64,000 bases of DNA from NCBI RefSeq assembly GCF_905220565.1, contig NC_059396.1:16861206-16925205 (forward strand), in the 5' to 3' direction. Positions 34,650 to 46,381 of the stretch are shown piece after piece. Below the pieces are notes generated by a model. The model searched no databases. It was not told the DNA's origin and was given only the letters and a program-made list of their open reading frames with translations. Position numbers and translations under genes: made by a program. This DNA comes from Melitaea cinxia (taxonomy: Eukaryota > Arthropoda > Insecta > Lepidoptera > Nymphalidae). Each line of letters opens with the position of its first letter. Position 1 is the stretch's first letter.

Positions 34650-34687
34650 AAAAAAAAGAGCGAAGCAACGCGCGCAGGGTACAGCTA
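34650..34687 (+). mobile_element. Helitron 3'-end remnant
   Basis: GCGAAGCAACGCGCGCAGGG followed by TACAGCTAG is the 3' terminus of the family at 31025-31193 and 35718-35967. It abuts the preceding Helitron. No 5' portion was found. Confidence 0.6.
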
Positions 34688-35717
34688 GTACTTTATGAGT
34701 ATGAACATAGAAGTAAATCTGTTTGTAACAAAAAAAAATATATTTCATATAATATTATTTAAAATATATTTATTTTTAATGTACAAAAAAAAATACCATA
34801 TTATAGTCTTCGTTTAGTAACGCTTTTGTTCATCTCTAAGTAAGAAAAAAATTGAAAGCAAAATTAAAGCAAAAAATAAAGTCAGTAAGGCTTCAAAAGC
34901 ATTTTTAAATCATTTTGTAAATTTAATTATACTCTTTGTTAATAAATTAATTATAGGTAAAGTGAAGCTACCTCCATTCGTAGCGTATAATTAAAAATTT
35001 TTTAATATGATTTTAATATATAACATAATGAAAAGTTGCTTTTCATCATTAGCATAATCCCAAAACATTTAGTTTGACGATAAATTAATTTTTGAGTATT
35101 TAACAAAATTTTATTCTATTCCCTTAGATAAAAATGTATTTACGTAAAGCCAGGATATAAGCTGTCACTATCAGGCGTCACCGAAGAAACTTATTAGGCA
35201 ACTTCTCACTCGAATTTGTCTGTATCACAGATTTTGGTAAAATCGAACGAAAATTGCCTTCGGCGATATTTCCACCCCTTCTATGGAACTCTGGGGCTAA
35301 AACAAGTTATAAATGAGTGGACCTTTGAAATTCCCTCTTTTTTACCTTGAGTTAAGTTCAGCTAGTAAAACTTCTGAAGTAGCTCCTAGATTTTATTACA
35401 AGTTTTTATAAGTTGAGTCGTGATTCGTGCACATAGCGACTTTAGCTGAACCGATTGCAAGTTACTAACAGTCAGAACGAGATTTGCATGAAACAAAATT
35501 ATACAGATATTGTGTTTCTAATGTTTACGCGAATTCACTCATAATAATGAGACAATCTTTTCAAATTTTACCGCGGTTAGATACGGGACTCCCGTGACCA
35601 TGGTTGCTGTAAAGTATCCGAAACTTCGGGCGGCTACCTACCTAATGTTACCTAATGTGTACCGAATATACCTTATTGACCAAAAATATTTTTAAATAAT
35701 GTATATTTAAATAAATT
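34688..35717. other. No gene seen
   Basis: AT-rich with one less biased patch at 35150-35320. No open frame or repeat recognised. Confidence 0.45.
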
Positions 35718-35967
35718 TCTATATATATAAAAATAAATGTTTGTCTGTATGTCCTTTATAGAATCCTAAATTATGCATTTGATCATGTCATTATCTTCAG
35801 GAAAGCAACTAAATGGTGCTTAGATATTTTTTTAAGCAATTTTTAAAATGTATTACTATATGCTTTATAAAATAAAATAAATAATAAAGTGTTGTGCATG
35901 AGCCCACAAAATTTCTGAGTTGGTACGACAAAAAAAAAACGTAGCAACGCGAGCAGGGTACAGCTAA
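35718..35967 (+). mobile_element. Non-autonomous Helitron
   Basis: It starts TCTATATATATAAAAATAAA and ends GAGCAGGGTACAGCTAA before a T, fitting the CTRR 3' terminus. GTGTTGTGCATGAGCC and GAGTTGGTACGAC are shared with 31025-31193. Confidence 0.7.
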
Positions 35968-37200
35968 TGTATGATTGTATTATATAGAAACTTTTTTCAA
36001 CTCTTATCTATTATCTATGTATGTATGATCTTAAGAACAAAATAAATTAAAATACAATCATCTCCTTATTAACTTAATCCATCTCAAATCACTTCTAGTT
36101 TTCATTAAAAAAAAAGATATATTATACAGTGAATTTCAATACTGTGCTACGATTTTTCTTTTGTTATTATTTTTTAAATTATAATTTTAATAAAATCTTA
36201 TAAGTTCTTGTAATTCTATTTAATAGTATGGAATATATTTTCTGCAATAAAGACTTATTATTATTATTATTATTATTTATTATTCAAAAAATTACTAACT
36301 AAAGTAGTAGTGGGAATTTAGTTGACGCAACTGTAAATTTTATCAACTCATAATGGTTGCTATCATTTTTCATATCAGATAACTCATTACTGGTAGTAGT
36401 CAGTTGCCATTAACCGAAACTATGGGAGATGTGTTCAGGGGTAACAGGGGTAAACACTTTTTAAGTTTCACGAAACCCAACCTAATTATTTCATTTTATA
36501 ATAAGTGTGACTTTTTTGTGGCAAATAATAATTAGAATAGAACTCGTAATGAGATTATTTTACTTATTTTTTTTTTTTTTTAATTAATTTCAGAACACAA
36601 ATGATGAAATAAATCAAATATTTTTTACTTATACACCTACGTTTACAAAATAAATAAATCCTAAAAAAAGCCTAAGGGATCATTTTCAAACAAGCAAATA
36701 AAGTTATAAAACAATATCATCTGAGCAAACATTTATTGTATCTATATTAAATTATCTCTATCAATATAGAAGTTTCCTTTTTTTTAACAGCGCCAATCTC
36801 TGAACTGTATCAGTTGAAATGTTTTTGCATTAGATAACATATTGATATACTATAGATAGATATCATGAATATTCATAACATAACATAACACTACTTATCG
36901 TCAAAATTTTATGCGAACGAAACCGCGAGAGATTGTCTTGATCAAATGTAAACATAAAACTTAGTTCACATTTAAACAAATGTTCAAAATTCAAGAACCT
37001 ATTTATAAATTTAATTTAAATTAAAATTTCAAAGTATCAGAGTTAAACGTGGCTTGACCCATACTCAGACAAACAAGGCTTGTTCAATTTGCATACTACC
37101 TAAAATGATATATAGTAGCCTGCGTGCAAGTACAGTCAACGATATGTATTTATTGAAAAATTATGCACTACGAAATAGCCCATAATCCTAAAGAATAAGA
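35968..37200. other. AT-rich sequence, no gene seen
   Basis: (TTA)n at about 36257-36278 and a poly(T) tract at 36568-36581. No repeat family classified. Confidence 0.5.
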
Positions 37201-37209
37201 GTCAAATAT

Positions 37210-37990
37210 ATTCAAATATGTGTACGTGGCTGAAGGGGGCACGGGGCGCGGGACGAAGCTCTAGTGCGCAAATACGCGATGATTGCATACAATGACATCG
37301 CATCCAGGGGACAACTTCGCGGCACGTGTAAGCGCAGACCCGAATTTTGAACGACCTAAATATAATATGCACTTCCAAACAATAGCACTTCCAAAATCAC
37401 CTTTAAGACAAACATTCAAGTTTTATTTTTGTCGATGCTATAAATCTAAATATTGTGAAACGCATCATAAAGTTTACATAGTCATATTCGCGCGCTAAGT
37501 ACTCTATTCGCTTATCAAACAAAAAGAAATAGAAAAGTTTCCAGTACAGCCCTGTAATCGCATTGTACGATAACGTCATTCACGCACACACGCAAAGAAT
37601 AGCCGAAATTCGTGGATGTATTTTTCTATTACGCGTTGCTGTGTGCGTCGCAGTGCCGGTGTGGTGAGACAGGCTTATCGCGTTCTAACGAGAGCGAGCG
37701 AAATAGACATAGCTTATATAACACATTATTTTTATAATTAACAAGCAAAAATTGAGAGATACGGCCGTGCGACCCTGGAAACGGGCAGCGACCTTAGCGC
37801 ACGAAATTTGCACAGATCAGATGTGGGCGACCTCGGACGACTAGTTGCACGCCGTCCGCACGCACACAGATAAACACGCTCACACGTGCAATGGGGAAAA
37901 TTCTCGACTTCCGCGTCAACCAGTTTCCATGCAGCTCATATTGATCGTAGCATCTGCGGCCTTCGCTGAAAAACGAAAACTACATTCACA
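37210..37990. promoter_or_regulatory. CpG-richer stretch, candidate regulatory region
   Basis: CpG-containing blocks at 37230-37350, 37600-37700 and 37760-37960 stand out from the flanks (for example GGGGCACGGGGCGCGGGACG; GCACGCCGTCCGCACGCACA). No coding frame is convincing. The 71-codon frame at 37283-37498 has no domain. Promoter, enhancer or untranslated exon are all possible. Confidence 0.25.
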
Positions 37991-38555
37991 TCACACTGAA
38001 GTATTTATCATTACTTTCAGATAATTGATTGAAAATTTAACATTTTATTTCCCTCCATCTTACGCAACGTTTCAATTACAAATCATTATCGAAAACAAAG
38101 CGTGAACCCACGCGCACTTAAAATGAATAGCAACCAACACTAATGCATTCAAAAACCGAGTCATAAAATAAAAACGTGTCAATTAAACGTAGTTTCTATT
38201 TATATCGATAGTCTAATAATTGTCTCGATTTCTCGGTTAAGAGAATTATTTTGCATAAATCCTTCTACGCAGTGCGAGTAGGCGTTCTTTTCTAGGATAC
38301 AGAGGTCTAATTGTAATTTTATCAGTATACAAAACGTATATTAACAATCGCGGCCGCCTTAGCTCGTGCTTCATCCAGAATTTTAAATCAAGCTCCATCG
38401 TAACACGCCTATCTTGCTAATTCGAAATTTAGTTTAAAGCAGTGTTTACATACACCAATAAAATCGCTTAATAAATACGCTGTTGTAAAAATCATTCAAT
38501 TTCGTCCAACGTTATTATATGTGTAAAAAAGTAATAAGGCTTAGTGATGTGTCCT
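37991..38555. other. No gene seen
   Basis: Mixed composition with a NotI-like GCGGCCGC at 38350-38357. No repeat or open frame recognised. Confidence 0.4.
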
Positions 38556-38567
38556 TAAAAACTGATA

Positions 38568-38910
38568 CGCTTCACGCTTCAGCCTGTAATATCCCACTAC
38601 TGGGCATAGGCCTCTTTCCCCATGTAGGAGAAGAATCAGAGCTTAATCCACCACGCTGCTCCAATGCGGATTGGCGGATATATTCCCTACCATGAGTAAC
38701 TACAGGTGTACGTAATAACAACCGGGACTGACGGCTTAACGTGCTCTCCGAGGCACGGTGGGGAGAACCACAAGGACTGCACAAACACCCAGACCACGGC
38801 AAACACCTGTATGGCCAATACAAATGTATATCATATGCGGGGATCGAACCCGCAACCGCCAGCGCAACAGGTACAATCCATGGCTGTAACTGTTGCACCA
38901 ACGCGGCGCA
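38568..38910 (-). mobile_element. Full-length tRNA-headed SINE with RTE-like tail, 12-bp target duplication
   Basis: A 343-bp insert flanked by perfect direct repeats TAAAAACTGATA at 38556-38567 and 38911-38922. On the minus strand the head has A-box-like GTTGGTGCAACAG and B-box-like GGTTGCGGGTTCGATCCCCG, as in tRNA-derived RNA polymerase III promoters. The body contains CCGTGGTCTGGGTGTTTGTG. The tail (GGCCTATGCCCAGTAGTGGG, then ACAGGCTGAAGCG) resembles RTE LINE 3' ends, so RTE proteins probably copied it. Truncated relatives are at 1240, 8478, 9313, 12077 and 24608. The frames at 38572-38901 and 38706-38933 lie within it and are not genes. Confidence 0.9.
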
Positions 38911-38922
38911 TAAAAACTGATA

Positions 38923-39612
38923 ATAGCAAATAAAAAATTAGCTAAATTAACTAACTAAGAGTTGCACATGTATCTTTAAATTGTGCATCAATATTAGTAC
39001 AATTAAAAAGGAAAGATGTTTTATTTTATCTTATAATATAAGATCTACAGAAGAAATTTTATTTTGACACTATTGTATTTATAAAAAAAAGTTATATCAT
39101 CCAATAGCAACATAGATTATAATTATAAAACATTGAATTATGTTAAGAATAGCTCTTTGTAAGAGATAAAAAATAACTGTTGAATTTCTTGCCGATTATT
39201 CTTAGCAGAATCTACATTTCGAACTACAAATAATTAAAAAAAAATACATGCTTTTAAAAATGTCGTGTACGTTTATTCCGTAATCACTAAGTACAAAAAT
39301 TAAAAAAAAATACTGCGAAAAATTTTCAGTATACAAGGTTCTTTACAATGTGCGTATCTAAACAGTCCTTGCAAAGCTGCCTTTTCTAATACGATACTCG
39401 TTTTACAGGTTTCCCCGGTATTCGTAGACTATTAAATCTTTTTATATCCCTATAATGGTGTATTACGCGATTCCACCTATGGATTAAATAAATCTGCTTT
39501 TTTAAATTTTACTACTAAAACTTTTTTTCTTAATTTAAATTTGAGAATTTTATTTTTCGAAAGGAATTTGTGATTGAAAAATATAATACATAAATAATAA
39601 GGGTGTTTCTAG
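38923..39612. other. AT-rich sequence, no gene seen
   Basis: No repeat classified. Confidence 0.5.
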
Positions 39613-39797
39613 TCTATACTAATAATGCCTATTAAATATTATAAAGCTGAAGAGTTTGTTTGTTTGAACGCGCTAATCTCAGAAACTAATGGTCCAATTT
39701 GAAAAATTCTTTCAGTGTTAAATAGCCCATTTATCGAGGAAGACTATAGGTTTTTTTTTTTTTATTTAACACGTGTGAATCCACGGGGAACAGCTAG
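39613..39797 (+). mobile_element. Non-autonomous Helitron, internally shortened
   Basis: It starts TCTATACTAATAATGCC and ends GGGGAACAGCTAG before a T. GAACGCGCTAATCTCAGAAA and TTTATCGAGGAAG match 3120-3450. A poly(T) tract replaces much of the 3' half and the usual CGCG hairpin is missing. Confidence 0.7.
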
Positions 39798-40000
39798 TAC
39801 CTATTATAAATTGAAAATATTTAACTTTTTCTTTGTTTCTAATGGATAAATTCTAAATCTCCTAAAAAAAGTAAAAATTCATTAATCATTACAGTGCTTT
39901 AACGTGCTTAAGCGAAAAAAAACCCTTACTAACAGTAACATAGGCTAAGTGTATATTGTAAATAGAACATAAGTGTATATTTAAGTATATATTTATATAG

Positions 40001-40084
40001 TAACTAGGAAATAAGTGTACATATATGATAACTAGCAAATAACTGTACATATATTATAACTAGCAAATAAGTGTAAATATAGAC
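40001..40084. repeat. 28-bp tandem repeat, three copies
   Basis: Unit starts at 40001, 40029 and 40057, each TAACTAGSAAATAASTGTA followed by an AT-rich remainder. Few mismatches. Confidence 0.8.
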
Positions 40085-42263
40085 ATAGATAAGAAAATTA
40101 ATAAAATGTTCAGAAATTATGAATGAATGAATAATGAGTGATCAAAGAGTATTCGTAAGGAAAAAAAACCGTCAGCGTCGGACCACGTCCTAGTTTTACT
40201 AGGCAGTCACAGGACTGTCGATCTGTAGTTTGTATGACAAATCGCCTGTGGTATTAATATAATATGGAAGCAATAATAGGTAATGCATTTTTAAAAATGT
40301 TTGAAAATTTAAAAAAAGAACGTGCTTAAGCGTGTTATCTAGTATCTTATAATTTAACCTTTGATTGATGATTTATGGAATTAACCGCCAGGTGCGTTTC
40401 TATTTCTATATAAAACTTTGGTTACATAACGCAAATCAAGTAAATACTTGATTTGCGGTATATTTGTATAAATATACGTACAAGGAGCAAAATAAAATGA
40501 GTATATCCGCTATTATACAACGAAAATTGTGGTAGTTAATTTCTGTTCCTAATATTATCCCATTACATTTGTTTTGAAATGAAATTGATAATAATATTTT
40601 TTTTTTTGATAAACTAATGTATAACGTAATACTCTCTGTTTACGTAAAGGAAAATTGTAAGACGTACCTAATATTTCAAAAATCGATTACGGAAATTGAC
40701 AAAATAAAAACAAATAATTAACAGTAAATTCATAATTTTAAAGTAACGCTACATCTAACTGTTAGTACCTATTTGTTTAGAGTTAAACTCGAAAACCGAT
40801 TATATTTCCATCAAAAAACAATAGACTATCAAACTGCTTCGTACCAATCAATGCAACGTATGTCAGTACATCATACCAAATAAATGCTGCGTCATTTACG
40901 AATGGAAGCCATACTCGAAACTATGAACTAGCCGACCCTGAACCTGCCACCTCCGGTGTACGACTGACGTCACCTCCGAAAAAGCCGACCAATTGCATAA
41001 TGTTTAGGCGATTTTATACGTAGTACCTGTATTGGCTCGTTCGTATAATACGAGTTTTAAGAACAGAGCAAGAGAACAATTAATGATACAATGTTGGTTT
41101 AATAATTTTTTTTTGTTTGTATATTAATGATTGATGTTTTTGCGTTTTTTTTTTTTGTTTGTACCTACTTTTCAGCTGTTTGTTTCGATATAGTTTAAGT
41201 AATCTTTAATGATTTTGATTCAATACATAAGGTACCTACTGTTTAATACTAATTTGTTTCAAAAATAATTTTTAGTACTTTGTTTTTATATGTGTGAAAA
41301 CTGTCAATTATTTTACATAATTATACCATTTTAAATTGCAAACATTCGTGATGGTGACACACAAAATAATGATCGACAGAAATAACAAAGGCCGATTAAT
41401 TATTCAACAAAATGCATATTTTACAAAAATAAAACTTCTTGTACCTACTACACTACGACTCCTACACTTCCTAAGGCAAGGTGGGAAGGAATTTATAAAT
41501 ACAGCTTCATGTATGTTTGTATAAAATATAAATAAGTTGATTATTTCTATTTTTAGACAAATGACGACTGAAAACTCGACTCAGCATTATAAAAAATTAA
41601 ACATTTTTTCGTTAACCTCAGAGCTACATCTAATGGCGAAATCGTTAAAAAGGTTTTTAAAGTCAGAGTGGGGTCTCTTTGACCACTTTCATTACTTAAA
41701 TCCTTCAGATATAGGGCTTCAAAGGTCGCTACCGTCTTTTAACTCTATGTTTAAAAAATAAAAGAACTTTCTTATAACTCTTAAACTCCGAAAATTCAAT
41801 ATATTTATATGTACGTAAAAATATATAAAAAAATGTACATGAAATCTGTATTAGCTGAAAAACAGGTAATAAGTTGCCTTTGACCGTGTGATACGTTAAT
41901 TTTATGTTTATTTATGTATTATTTTATACTTATGGTTAAGCTGGTAACATTTTATTTATGTAAAAATAAAGTCAGATATTAAACGGTACGGTATAATTAT
42001 ATTTTAAGTGAATAGCTCATTTTTTTTTTACTTTTTTGGATCTCTGGCTCTATTCTTCATGACTATTTGCAAGTACGTGCAACAGGTTATCTATTCAATA
42101 AAATATAAATGCCATTTATATTCATGGATCGTTTATGATCACTTCCTTATGCGTTTGTATAGTCGCCATCTTAAATTAATCGAAATCAGGACAAGATAAT
42201 AAAGAGGCTTAAATTCTACATTCAGGACACTTATTAACAAAATTATTAATAATACAAAATAAA
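40085..42263. other. AT-rich sequence, no gene seen
   Basis: Frames at 41336-41524, 41537-41761 and 42008-42199 lack domains. A less biased patch at 40900-40990 contains a CRE-like TGACGTCA at 40965-40972. A perfect 26-nt palindrome is at 40431-40456. Confidence 0.45.
40431..40456. repeat. Perfect 26-nt palindrome
   Basis: GCAAATCAAGTA and its exact reverse complement are separated by AA. Function unknown. Confidence 0.85.
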
Positions 42264-42275
42264 ATTTGAGCTATG

Positions 42276-43206
42276 CGACTCCCCGTGGGAGCTCGTGGCG
42301 GAGGTCCTTGCCGAGACCTACTCATACGTCTTGGGTAGGGGGGCTCTCAGTAAGAACCCCACGTTGGACGGGATCCTACGGGTGCGCCGGATGGGGCAAG
42401 AAGCATTAATGCGGAGGTGGGCGGAGGACCTGGCGGAGCAGCCGTATGGCACACGCGTAACGGCTGCCTTGCGCCCGGTCCTTGAGCGGTGGATACGCCC
42501 CTCACCTTCCGTCTGACGCAGGTTCTCACCGGACACGGCTACTTTGGTGAATACTTGTGTCGGACGGCCCAAAGGGAGCCGACAACTGGATGTCACGATT
42601 GTGGCGCGGCGGTGGACTCTGCCCAGCACACCCTCCAGGTGTGTCCGAGATGGGCGGCGCTGCGTCGCGATCTGACGACAGTCCTCGGAAGGGACTTGTC
42701 ACTGCTTAGCGTCATCACCGCGATGCTCGGCGACGACGAGTCCTGGACGGCGATGGTCTCCTTCTGCGAGACAGTAATGTCCCAGAAAGAGAACGACGAG
42801 CGGATGAGAGAGGAGGCCGCCGACGAGGCCTCCGTCCGCAGGCGACGATCGGGAGTGCGTAGGAGGCGCTACTTAATACGCCTCCAGTAACGCCCCTGTG
42901 CTCGTGTCAAGCCGGGATGGGAACCCAGTCCTGCTAGACATGGCGGCATCGGGATTGTTCAGGGGTGAGCCGGACAGTCCTCATGGAGGAGAAATCTGGC
43001 CTTTTCGCCGAGGCCAGCCGGTCGCTGGAGAGATCCTGTTGCCTGCAGATCCCAGACCCTCCAATTAAAGCGGCTGAAGGCTCTCGCAGGGGTTTGGTCG
43101 GTATTGCACCTTCGAGTGCTGAAGCCGACATACGGTCTAGGACTGCCTACCCGGGCGGCCTGGATATCACCCGTAAATGGGTTCCCCTGCGATAGAAAAA
43201 AAAAGT
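42276..43206 (+). mobile_element. 5'-truncated R1-clade LINE with 12-bp target duplication
   Basis: A GC-rich 931-bp insert in AT-rich DNA, flanked by perfect direct repeats ATTTGAGCTATG at 42264-42275 and 43207-43218, and ending in an A run at about 43196-43203. It carries the C-terminal end of the ORF2 polyprotein and an approximately 300-bp 3' untranslated region. The base composition contrasts sharply with the flanks. The element class comes from the protein: its features match the R1 clade of non-LTR retrotransposons. R1 itself is site-specific for 28S rDNA, but the flanks here are not rDNA, so this is a non-rDNA lineage or an off-target copy. Confidence 0.85.
42277..42890 (+). pseudogene. 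R1-clade LINE ORF2 C-terminus, frameshifted
   Basis: The first frame, open from 42277, translates as DSPWELVAEVLAETYSYVLG and continues to about 42486 (VLERW), then terminates at 42516. The protein continues in another frame from about 42489 (PLTFRLTQVLTGHGYFGEYL), so a frameshift lies near 42487-42497. The second part has the Cys-Cys-His-Cys zinc-knuckle motif typical of R1-clade ORF2 C-termini (CHDCGAAVDSAQHTLQVC, about 42592-42645), then a basic tail rich in Arg (RRRRSGVRRRRYL) and a stop at 42888-42890. The reverse transcriptase catalytic core and endonuclease are absent because of 5' truncation. The protein is dead. Other LINE clades are less likely given this C-terminal arrangement. Confidence 0.8.
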
Positions 43207-43218
43207 ATTTGAGCTATG

Positions 43219-44201
43219 ATAAATGAGAATATGTTTAACTCTTCGCGTAAAAACTTTATTAACAGCTAAATTTGAACGCGTGAAAGTGCCGCCGATACTC
43301 TGTTGTAATTGTTATACATATATTCCGTTTTTTTCTCGAAAATATCGTCGTCTGTTGAGTGTGGACGTTTTGACGCAACGAATTTTAAATATTAACCACG
43401 TATTAAGATTCCAGCCATTAAAGATATTGTCACATGACAACACAGTGTAGTAACATATAATCGTATTTGCATATTGTACCCTATGTATATGCTAATTATT
43501 AGCTTAATGTGGTTGATTGTTAGTTCTCCAAAATCATAAAAGTAATAGTGATTTGGTATTTCTATTTTTATGCCATTAGGGTAGCAAATAAGCATACGGT
43601 TCAAGTAATGGTAAACGCTCACTGTAGCTTATGTGACTTGCCGACCTTATCGGTGTCAATGTAGCGCATTTCCAAAAGCTTTGGATTACTTAATCAACAC
43701 CGGATCATAACTCCTTGAGAGCGATATTACTAGTTTGTAATCTTTTATACAGCTACCCCAGGTTCAACAAAGAAATTTCTTGATCTCTACCTCAACAGTT
43801 ATGTCAAATTAGTAGGTATTATTATTACGTATGAGAAACTAAGGAATCTTTCTCATATTATAATATAATCTTTCACAACTTAATAAATAATAAATGGACA
43901 GTAAAAAATTACTCTTATAACATAAAAAGGAAGCTGAAATAAAACGGCTAAAATAAATTATATAATGTTATTCGATCGTTTTTTAATAACGATATTAGTC
44001 AAGTCTTTTAGTTAAGGAGAATAAGATCATCCTTATGTTGTCAAAAACGTATTATGTGGGAGGTCTCAATCTTCAATGTCATTTAGGCTACGACCAAACT
44101 GACAACAAAATAATATTTAAAAAATAAATCTTTAATAACAACTAAAAGCATTGTAATATTTGTCTGTTGCTTTCTAATAGTAGTTGCTTATTTAGTTGAT
44201 A
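43219..44201. other. AT-rich sequence, no gene seen
   Basis: Frames at 43223-43450 and 43392-43622 have no domain. No repeat classified. Confidence 0.5.
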
Positions 44202-44564
44202 CTAGCGGCCCGCCCCGACTTCCCACGGGTGCAATGCTGATACTAAATATACTACAGAATGTCTTTATTTATAGTGTGAAGCTAGCTTATAGCATGGTTA
44301 ATATTAACACAATAACAACATTCAAATATGCGTCGTTGGATTACACGTTGAATGCGTTGAAGAAATAAAGATTCACTGCTCGTTCCCCGTAGGTAATAGC
44401 GTGATAAAATGAAACCTATATGTTGACCTGATTTCTTAATAATATTCGTGCCAAATTTGAAGTAAATCCATGCAATACTTTTTGAGTTTATCCCGGACAT
44501 ACATACAGACAAACAGACAATAAATTCTAAAAACTATATTTTTAGCTTCGATGTCGATTGTAGA
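44202..44564 (-). mobile_element. Non-autonomous Helitron (minus strand)
   Basis: On the minus strand it begins TCTACAATCGACATCGAAGC and ends GAAGTCGGGGCGGGCCGCTAG, with A and T host bases outside. Near full-length relative of 14267-14638. The 76-codon frame inside is spurious. Confidence 0.85.
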
Positions 44565-44941
44565 TCACACCCGAAGTATTATTTTAAAAAAATATTCAAT
44601 GTACAGTTTTGACTTTCCTACCATTTATTATATGTACATATATAGATTATTAAGCTTATTCGATACTCGTAATTTTCTTTGCTACTATTAGTTTTTTAAA
44701 TGATTCTATTAAGCTTAAAGGCGCATGTGTTAAAACAATGAATTTGTTTATAAACATTTTTGAAATGTTTACATAAAGATTATAAGAAAGATTATTGTTG
44801 TGGTATATAATTGTGTGCGTACGTTTAACGTTGACAAGATTGTTTTTAGAATTAAATTAATCTAAAACCTTGTAAGAGAGACAATTCGTTTTCTTTTTCT
44901 TCTGAGTTTTCAAGGCTTCAAATGTTAAATATTAAGTCTAT
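44565..44941. other. AT-rich sequence, no gene seen
   Basis: No repeat classified. Confidence 0.45.
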
Positions 44942-45099
44942 AATTGTGTTTGCTGGCAAACGAAAAAAACCGACTTCAATTACATCTACAAGTAACACAA
45001 TGTAGGTAGACGAAAAGAAATAGTCAAGTAAATACGCATTTTCATAGATTACTCCAAAAGTTATAATCAAATCTCGATGAATTAAATGTGACAACGTCA
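44942..45099. repeat. GTTTGC-hairpin repeat family, copy 5, truncated
   Basis: It starts AATTGTGTTTGCTGGCAAAC, includes ACCGACTTCAATTACATCTA and breaks off after AATGTGACAACG. The distal end with GAAGTCGG is absent. Confidence 0.75.
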
Positions 45100-46056
45100 T
45101 TTATTTTTCTTTACATGTAATTAATGTACAAAAAAAAAAAATTAAGAAAAAACCTAGTAAATCAAACATTATCATTTTGAGTTAGGAGTTAAGACATATT
45201 TGTCTTAAGACATAAAAATTTCCAATCCGTCGACGCCTTACTTATCAATGTCATAGGAAAGATGAACATGTTACATAATATACGTTGGATACATGTACTT
45301 GCTTAAAGGTCGTATACCATTATCGTTATTATTTTATCTCATAACTAAATCTCATATTATCTAATAAACACAAAAATAAGGTAAAAACAATGGAGGCACG
45401 TATGATCTGTATCGGTGAGACTAGTGGAAGATCCCGGTTTCATGTATTTTTGATGTTGCTACATTGATCAAATATCTGCGTTGCTTTGTAGTTTATAAAG
45501 ATTTATCAAAATTCAAATATCTTATATGCTGTAACCCCTCGCGGTCAAGTCTTATCTGTGTGTGAAGTAAGATGATATGGTGATGCCATGATGGTTGACG
45601 GTTGACACATATCTACTCGTAAATAGCGGACTCGTGTTGACCACGGAACATTTAATTGGTTCGAATGTCGTCAAAAATCTGTATTGTAGCATTGCTTGTT
45701 TTTATCTTTAAATAAATTAAAGTAAAAAAAACTCTTTAGAAAACAAGCCGTTATTTTAAATTCACTAAAAAGAAAAAATAATGTTTTCTTTTAAAACTTA
45801 TACTATCAACATATAACGTTATTACACTATTTATGTGATATAAAATACTTGTCGTGAATTTTACTATCCGTTACCACCCGTATAAAATAATTTAAAAGGT
45901 CTATTTAAATTTCTACCTGCTTATACTATAAATATTATAATAAGCTACATCAGGAGTAGTCAATCGTATTAACATCTGCTGCGTAGCACTAATAAAGCAC
46001 CTGGAAATAATACAAATATCCTGGTACTATTTTTTTTTATTATTTTTTTTTACACA
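45100..46056. other. AT-rich sequence, no gene seen
   Basis: No open frame above background and no repeat classified. Confidence 0.5.
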
Positions 46057-46381
46057 TCAGCTATTATCGCAGTCCACAGCTGGACATAGGCCTCCACAAG
46101 TTCGCACCAAAATGGCGTGAACTCATGTGTTATACCCCTAGTCACCACGCTGAGCAGGCGGATTGGTGACTGCAGGGCTGGCTTTGTCGCACCAAAGACA
46201 CTGCTGCCCGCCTTCGGTCAGTGTATTTCAAAGCCAGTAGTTGGATGGTTATCCCGCCATCGGTCAGCTTTTTAACTTCCAATGTGGTAGTGGAACTGTG
46301 TTATCCCTTAGTCGCCTCTTACGACACCCAGGGGAAGGGAGGGGGTGGCTATATTCTTTGCTACCGTAATCACACAGCCTA
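46057..46381 (-). mobile_element. RTE-tailed SINE-like retroposon (minus strand)
   Basis: The reverse-oriented, near full-length copy of 30121-30455: CGCAGTCCACAGCTGGACAT at the tail end, GGTGACTGCAGGGCTGGC, CCCGCCATCGGTCAGC, and a head ending CACACAGCC. Poly(T) runs adjoin the tail side. No clean target duplication was found. Confidence 0.8.

Noticed and set aside
38572..38933. 109- and 75-codon frames
   Set aside because: Both are contained in the SINE at 38568-38910.
45590..45680. Possible tRNA-derived SINE
   Set aside because: Only a weak B-box-like resemblance (TTGGTTCGAATG); no A box, tail or duplication.
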